DNA of 64,000 bases, taken from assembly GCF_014931215.1 (NCBI RefSeq), contig NZ_CP063089.1, positions 1,488,001 to 1,552,000 on the forward strand, in the 5' to 3' direction. This document shows positions 59,924 through 64,000 of the stretch, piece by piece. Every line of letters starts with the position of its first letter. The stretch's first letter is position 1. The DNA comes from Campylobacter sp. 2014D-0216. Lineage in GTDB: Bacteria; Campylobacterota; Campylobacteria; Campylobacterales; Campylobacteraceae. The notes below the pieces were generated by a model. That model was not told the DNA's origin. It saw only the letters and a list, made by a program, of their open reading frames with translations, and made no database searches. A program made the position numbers and the translations under genes.

Positions 59924-62900
59924 TGCACCACTTTAACTCTTTTACTCTCACTTAAAGCCTTATATGCATCATCATACATTGCCTCAGCATAAGCCCCGCT
60001 TAAAGTATATACACCTGGGGTTATAGCGCTTAATTTTACAAAAAACTCTCTAGTTTCATCATGATGTAAAGGAAAGAAATACATAATTTTATCATCTCTT
60101 ATATCCATAAAGTCATAGTAAGAATTTCTTACAAAATCGGGAGTATCTTCGCCCAAAAGATCATGCACGACCTCCCACCCACTTGGTAAAATTTGAGTTA
60201 ATGCAAAATGAGAAGTGCCTGGATAGTTTTTGTTAGAAATTTTTAATTTCATATAGAAAATTTGAGAGCTTTTAATCATGCTTTCATCGATTGTATTGCC
60301 ATTTTCGTCATAGAAACTTCTTTCTATATCTATACGCTGTCTAAAAGGTTCAGCAATACCCTTTTTAACACCTTCTATGCCAAAATGCACATAAGTGTCT
60401 TCTTTAGCCTCTATCAAAGCACTGCCTTGGTTAAATTCAAATTTTGCAAAAGATGAATCAAGCTTTTGATTTTCATGGTTGATTGTTAATTTTGCTTTAA
60501 TGGTTTTAGAGACATTATCATCAAAACTATTAGCCAAAGCATATAAAGCATAGCCTATGCTTTGAGTGCTAAGCCAGGCATGACCTTCTAAAGTTTTTTT
60601 AATATCATCTAACAGCACATCGTTATTTTTATCATAGATTATTTTATATGCATTTGCGATAATCGCTTCATCTCTTAAAAAAGACCCATAAGTATCAGCA
60701 TAGCTATCTTTATTATCAGGTTTTGTGCTTAATTGTTGTGCTATATTCAACGCCACCTCATCAAAGCCTGCTAATTTATATGCTGCACCAAGTTGCCAAA
60801 GACTTACACTATCCAAACTCTTCATATATGCTTCATCTTCATAAATAGCATTCATAATGCTTAAATTTGGCTCCTTGGCTAAAGCAAGCAAATATAAAGA
60901 ATTGATTCTAATGTTTTTATTACTTGTATTTTGAATGTATTTTTTTTCATAATCTAGCCATGCTTTAAACATTCCATCGCTTACATAATAGCCTCTTTCT
61001 TTAGCCAATATCATAAACATACCCGCATAATTGCTTCCCCATGCATCAGAGTCTTTAAGCCCTTGCCAATAAGCAAACCCACCATTTGCTGTTTGAAAAT
61101 TTGCATATTTTCCCAATAGCGCATTAATATTGTTGATATTTTTTTGTTCATTTGCTCCTTGATCGAGCTTTTGCAAAAAAAGTTGTGGTAAAACCGCTGA
61201 AGTGCTTTGCTCTATACAACCATAAGGATAATGTTGTAAATACTTTAATCTATGATTTATATTTAAAATAGGCTTAAAACTCACACTTAAAAATGCCACT
61301 GGGTTTATATAATCATCTTTGATTTCAAATTTCATAGAGCTATTGGCGGGAATTTTGTAAGAATTTCCCTCATACGTGATGGTGTTTAAAGCCTTAATAT
61401 CAATTTGAGTATTTTGAGTATAAGTATAATTTTTTGCATTCAAGCTAAGTTGTATTTCTTCTACTCCGATCTTATTTGCATTTACTTTTGCATTGATGTA
61501 AATATCTTTGGTTTTTTCACCTTTAAAATCAATCTTAATTTCGTTTTTATCAAAATTTATGAGAGAATTTTTAACATTGAGTTTAAGTGTTGCGCTTTGC
61601 ACATCATCATCTACTTTAAACACTTGTACCAAAAATTTAAATTCATCATTGATTCTTAAGGATCTTGGTAAAGTTTCAAGCATTACAGCAGGTGCGCTAA
61701 CTTGTATATTTTTATCAGCACTTCCAAAACCCACATCATTGTTTGCCACTACCATAACCCGAAGCGAACCCAAATAAGAAGGCATATTAAATTTTACTTT
61801 TGCGTAGCCATTTTCATCACTTTGCATTGGCTCTTGAAACAAAACAACCGGCTTAAAGCGTCGTGCTTTTTCATCGTTTTTGCTTTTTTCCGCCCTTGAA
61901 CTTAATAAAACATCACCGCCTGTAGTCAATACCTTTGCAATATCTGAAGTATTTTTAGCAATGATTTTGTCATAAGTATCATATATGCTCATATTAAAAC
62001 GAATTTTTTGATAAAAATACTCCCAAATATCTGGCGTTTTAAACGCATTAACATCTAATAAACCCTCATCAACAATCGCTATAGTATAAGTGTATTTTTG
62101 TTTATTTTCGCTTTGAATTTCTACTTCAAAATCTTGCTTTGGTAAAACTTTACTAGGTGCTTTTATATCTAACTTAATTTTACTTTGCTCATCTGCTACT
62201 TTTAAAGCAAGTACACCAAAAAGCCTTAAAGCTCTATCATTTATATATTGGTTGTAATCTTGAAGCAAGATAACACTAACATACACATTAGGTGTATATT
62301 CTTTTAAGATAGGAATTTCAACCTTGGTGGTATCTTCATGTGTATTGATTACAAAACGCTTTAGAATTTTTGTATTGTCATTTAAAGTTACAATAGCCTT
62401 TGCACCTTTGACACTTTCAAACTCTACCACGGCAATATCATTTGGCTTGTATTCTTTTTTATCACTTTTTATTTTTAAAGAACTTACAATATCTGCATTA
62501 CTCGGGGCTCCAAAACTATTTACATAAAAAAAATCTCCCGTGCTTGTCTTTCCTTGTATGTCCTCAAGCTCTATAAACATCTCACCGTGATAATCTTTTG
62601 GATCAAATTCAATTTTAACTGGTTTGTTTTCACTTAAAACCACTCCTTGTGCTACTACTTGCGTATTTTTGTCTTTTTTTAACGATTTTAAAAAATCATC
62701 ATAATTATCATAATCCCACCACCATGAATAGCTATTTGCATAAATAGTGTATTTGATTTCTCTATTTGAAATTAGTTTTTCGTTTAAATCACTCACAATG
62801 GCTTCGAAATTAATTATTGAATTTGAGTTTAGATAACGATTTTCTAAGCGTTTTAATCCTACAAAATCATCATGCAAGATAATTTGCGTTTTTGAGCTTG

Positions 62901-64000
62901 CCTCTGCTGATCTAGAACCTTTTTCAAAAACCCTTGCTTGAATTGAAGCTTCTAGATTATACGGTGCATTTTTCAAAAATTCTTTTAAAACAAAAACACC
63001 TTTTTCTTGCCCTTTTTCATCTAAAACACCTTGTATATTGTCACTATAAGTTTGCATGAGTACACTAGGGTTAGAAAAAACATAATTAGGGTATTTTAAA
63101 TTGCGATATTCTTGTTTGCGAACCAACAAAGATGCCTGGAAATTCAAAGCACTAGCAGGACTTCCAAAAAGATATCTAGAGCTTAGATTAAAATCCAACT
63201 GATCTTTGTTTTTAGTTTCTTTTTCCGTTTGCAAACTCACTTTTATACGATTTGGAATGATATTTTGCACCAAAATTTCTTTATCAAAAATTGAATCAGC
63301 AAATTCAACCCTAGCTAAATAAATTCCACTTGGAGCTTGTGGGCTAAGAGTGATTTTTTTATAAAAAGTTCCATTACTTAAAGGAAGTAGTTTGATTTTA
63401 TCAAGAATTTTTTTATTTTGTGGATCAAAAAAACTTAAAGATATCGGGTGCTTAAGCACGCCTTTGTCATTTCTTGCAACCATGTTTAAGTGTATATCAT
63501 CACCTGGTCTATACACCCCTCTTTCGGTATAAATAAAAACTTTATTCTGTGAGTTTAACTCCAATCCATCTACATCAAAGCCATCATAAAGCAAAGGAGA
63601 ACTTAAACGCAAAATAGAAGCTTGTTTGTCTTTTGATGCGATCACAAACAAGGCTTTTGATTTGTCTATATTTTCAAAAATAGCTAAACCATCTTCATTG
63701 CTTATTTTAGAAGCTAGAATTTGATTATTTTTACTAATCACATCAACCTTAACTCCACTTAAAAGCTTTTGATTGGTATAATTTCTAACATCTACAATAA
63801 GTTTTTTATCTAAACTTTGAGCAATGAGCGCTATGTCAGAAAAAATTAAATTTTTACTCACTTTTGCTTTTTGATCAAAAAATCTATACTTTTTCCAACT
63901 TTCCATATCCTCATCAAAAACATAATCTACATCTTCTTCTTTAAAATACAACTTAACAATAAAAACTCCACTCAAATCTTTTAAAGCATCTAAGACTATT
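59920..64000 (-). CDS. Bacterial alpha-2-macroglobulin family protein (partial, 5' end outside window)
   Basis: This is the C-terminal 1360 or so residues of a large periplasmic protease-trapping protein; the frame is open to the window edge (VLDALKDLSGVFIVKLYF), so the TTG-type start at 63975 is not real. MG domains (GVYRPGDDIHLNMVARNDKG) are followed by a linker, FNMPSYLGSLRVMVVANND, and a thioester motif YGCIEQ encoded at 61207-61221. The thioester residues (CxEQ) are intact, so covalent trapping is likely. It overlaps pbpC by four bases, the classic A2M-PBP1C pair. Any lipoprotein signal lies outside the window. Confidence 0.93.
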   Translation of the reverse strand, partial: IVLDALKDLSGVFIVKLYFKEEDVDYVFDEDMESWKKYRFFDQKAKVSKNLIFSDIALIAQSLDKKLIVDVRNYTNQKLLSGVKVDVISKNNQILASKISNEDGLAIFENIDKSKALFVIASKDKQASILRLSSPLLYDGFDVDGLELNSQNKVFIYTERGVYRPGDDIHLNMVARNDKGVLKHPISLSFFDPQNKKILDKIKLLPLSNGTFYKKITLSPQAPSGIYLARVEFADSIFDKEILVQNIIPNRIKVSLQTEKETKNKDQLDFNLSSRYLFGSPASALNFQASLLVRKQEYRNLKYPNYVFSNPSVLMQTYSDNIQGVLDEKGQEKGVFVLKEFLKNAPYNLEASIQARVFEKGSRSAEASSKTQIILHDDFVGLKRLENRYLNSNSIINFEAIVSDLNEKLISNREIKYTIYANSYSWWWDYDNYDDFLKSLKKDKNTQVVAQGVVLSENKPVKIEFDPKDYHGEMFIELEDIQGKTSTGDFFYVNSFGAPSNADIVSSLKIKSDKKEYKPNDIAVVEFESVKGAKAIVTLNDNTKILKRFVINTHEDTTKVEIPILKEYTPNVYVSVILLQDYNQYINDRALRLFGVLALKVADEQSKIKLDIKAPSKVLPKQDFEVEIQSENKQKYTYTIAIVDEGLLDVNAFKTPDIWEYFYQKIRFNMSIYDTYDKIIAKNTSDIAKVLTTGGDVLLSSRAEKSKNDEKARRFKPVVLFQEPMQSDENGYAKVKFNMPSYLGSLRVMVVANNDVGFGSADKNIQVSAPAVMLETLPRSLRINDEFKFLVQVFKVDDDVQSATLKLNVKNSLINFDKNEIKIDFKGEKTKDIYINAKVNANKIGVEEIQLSLNAKNYTYTQNTQIDIKALNTITYEGNSYKIPANSSMKFEIKDDYINPVAFLSVSFKPILNINHRLKYLQHYPYGCIEQSTSAVLPQLFLQKLDQGANEQKNINNINALLGKYANFQTANGGFAYWQGLKDSDAWGSNYAGMFMILAKERGYYVSDGMFKAWLDYEKKYIQNTSNKNIRINSLYLLALAKEPNLSIMNAIYEDEAYMKSLDSVSLWQLGAAYKLAGFDEVALNIAQQLSTKPDNKDSYADTYGSFLRDEAIIANAYKIIYDKNNDVLLDDIKKTLEGHAWLSTQSIGYALYALANSFDDNVSKTIKAKLTINHENQKLDSSFAKFEFNQGSALIEAKEDTYVHFGIEGVKKGIAEPFRQRIDIERSFYDENGNTIDESMIKSSQIFYMKLKISNKNYPGTSHFALTQILPSGWEVVHDLLGEDTPDFVRNSYYDFMDIRDDKIMYFFPLHHDETREFFVKLSAITPGVYTLSGAYAEAMYDDAYKALSESKRVKVVQ

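Overview
The window looks like chromosomal DNA of a thermotolerant Campylobacter, most likely of the C. lari group. The DNA is very AT-rich. Genes are tightly packed with ATGA-type overlaps and AAGGA-type ribosome binding sites. Many proteins match Campylobacter families and gene pairs: lctP-lutABC, a monohaem cytochrome with torA, nik transport genes, clpP-tig, folE-fliI, nifS-nifU of the NIF type, tandem nhaA, and aroC-rnc-rnhA. The species call is inference from gene content; no database search was possible.

Layout. 1-5713: nickel/peptide ABC transporter genes (minus) and a BCCT osmolyte transporter. 5919-10376: lactate permease plus LutABC lactate oxidation operon (minus). 10528-17271: an accessory block holding a pentapeptide-like membrane protein, a Panacea-domain (DUF4065) antitoxin-like gene overlapping a repeat-bearing coiled-coil membrane protein, and a type IIG restriction-modification gene whose 5' end is broken by a one-base frameshift across the nuclease motif. 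17467-20566: periplasmic cytochrome c and TorA-type molybdoenzyme (plus). 20602-21732: a gene-free, strongly G-depleted stretch with a 13-unit 9-bp repeat next to a C8 tract. 21733-27145: a complete rRNA operon (minus; 16S, tRNA-Ala, tRNA-Ile, 23S, 5S) with visible processing stems and promoter. 27611-29013: an unknown tail-anchored-like protein and a five-tRNA operon with a consensus sigma70 promoter. 29108-38795: a long minus-strand housekeeping block (terC, purN, nnr, rmuC, NYN protein, comM, def, degenerate GGDEF, clpP, tig). 38905-47607: plus-strand folE, fliI, three small or unknown genes that each carry a flagellar-type promoter, nifSU, two nhaA and tRNA-Glu. 47613-52514: minus-strand TRIC protein, ATP-grasp-like protein, aroC, rnc, rnhA and a LapB-like TPR/rubredoxin protein. 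52590-55426: dnaG and a PP-loop thiolase-like gene. 55450-64000: a chemoreceptor, then penicillin-binding protein 1C and a bacterial alpha-2-macroglobulin that runs off the window.

Together the genes describe a microaerophilic, respiratory, motile organism that uses lactate, reduces N- or S-oxides under low oxygen, imports nickel and handles sodium and osmotic stress (BCCT plus two NhaA), which fits a coastal or marine-associated Campylobacter. The best candidates for undescribed biology are the Panacea/coiled-coil module at 12172-13459 and the flagellar-promoter gene island at 40790-42786.
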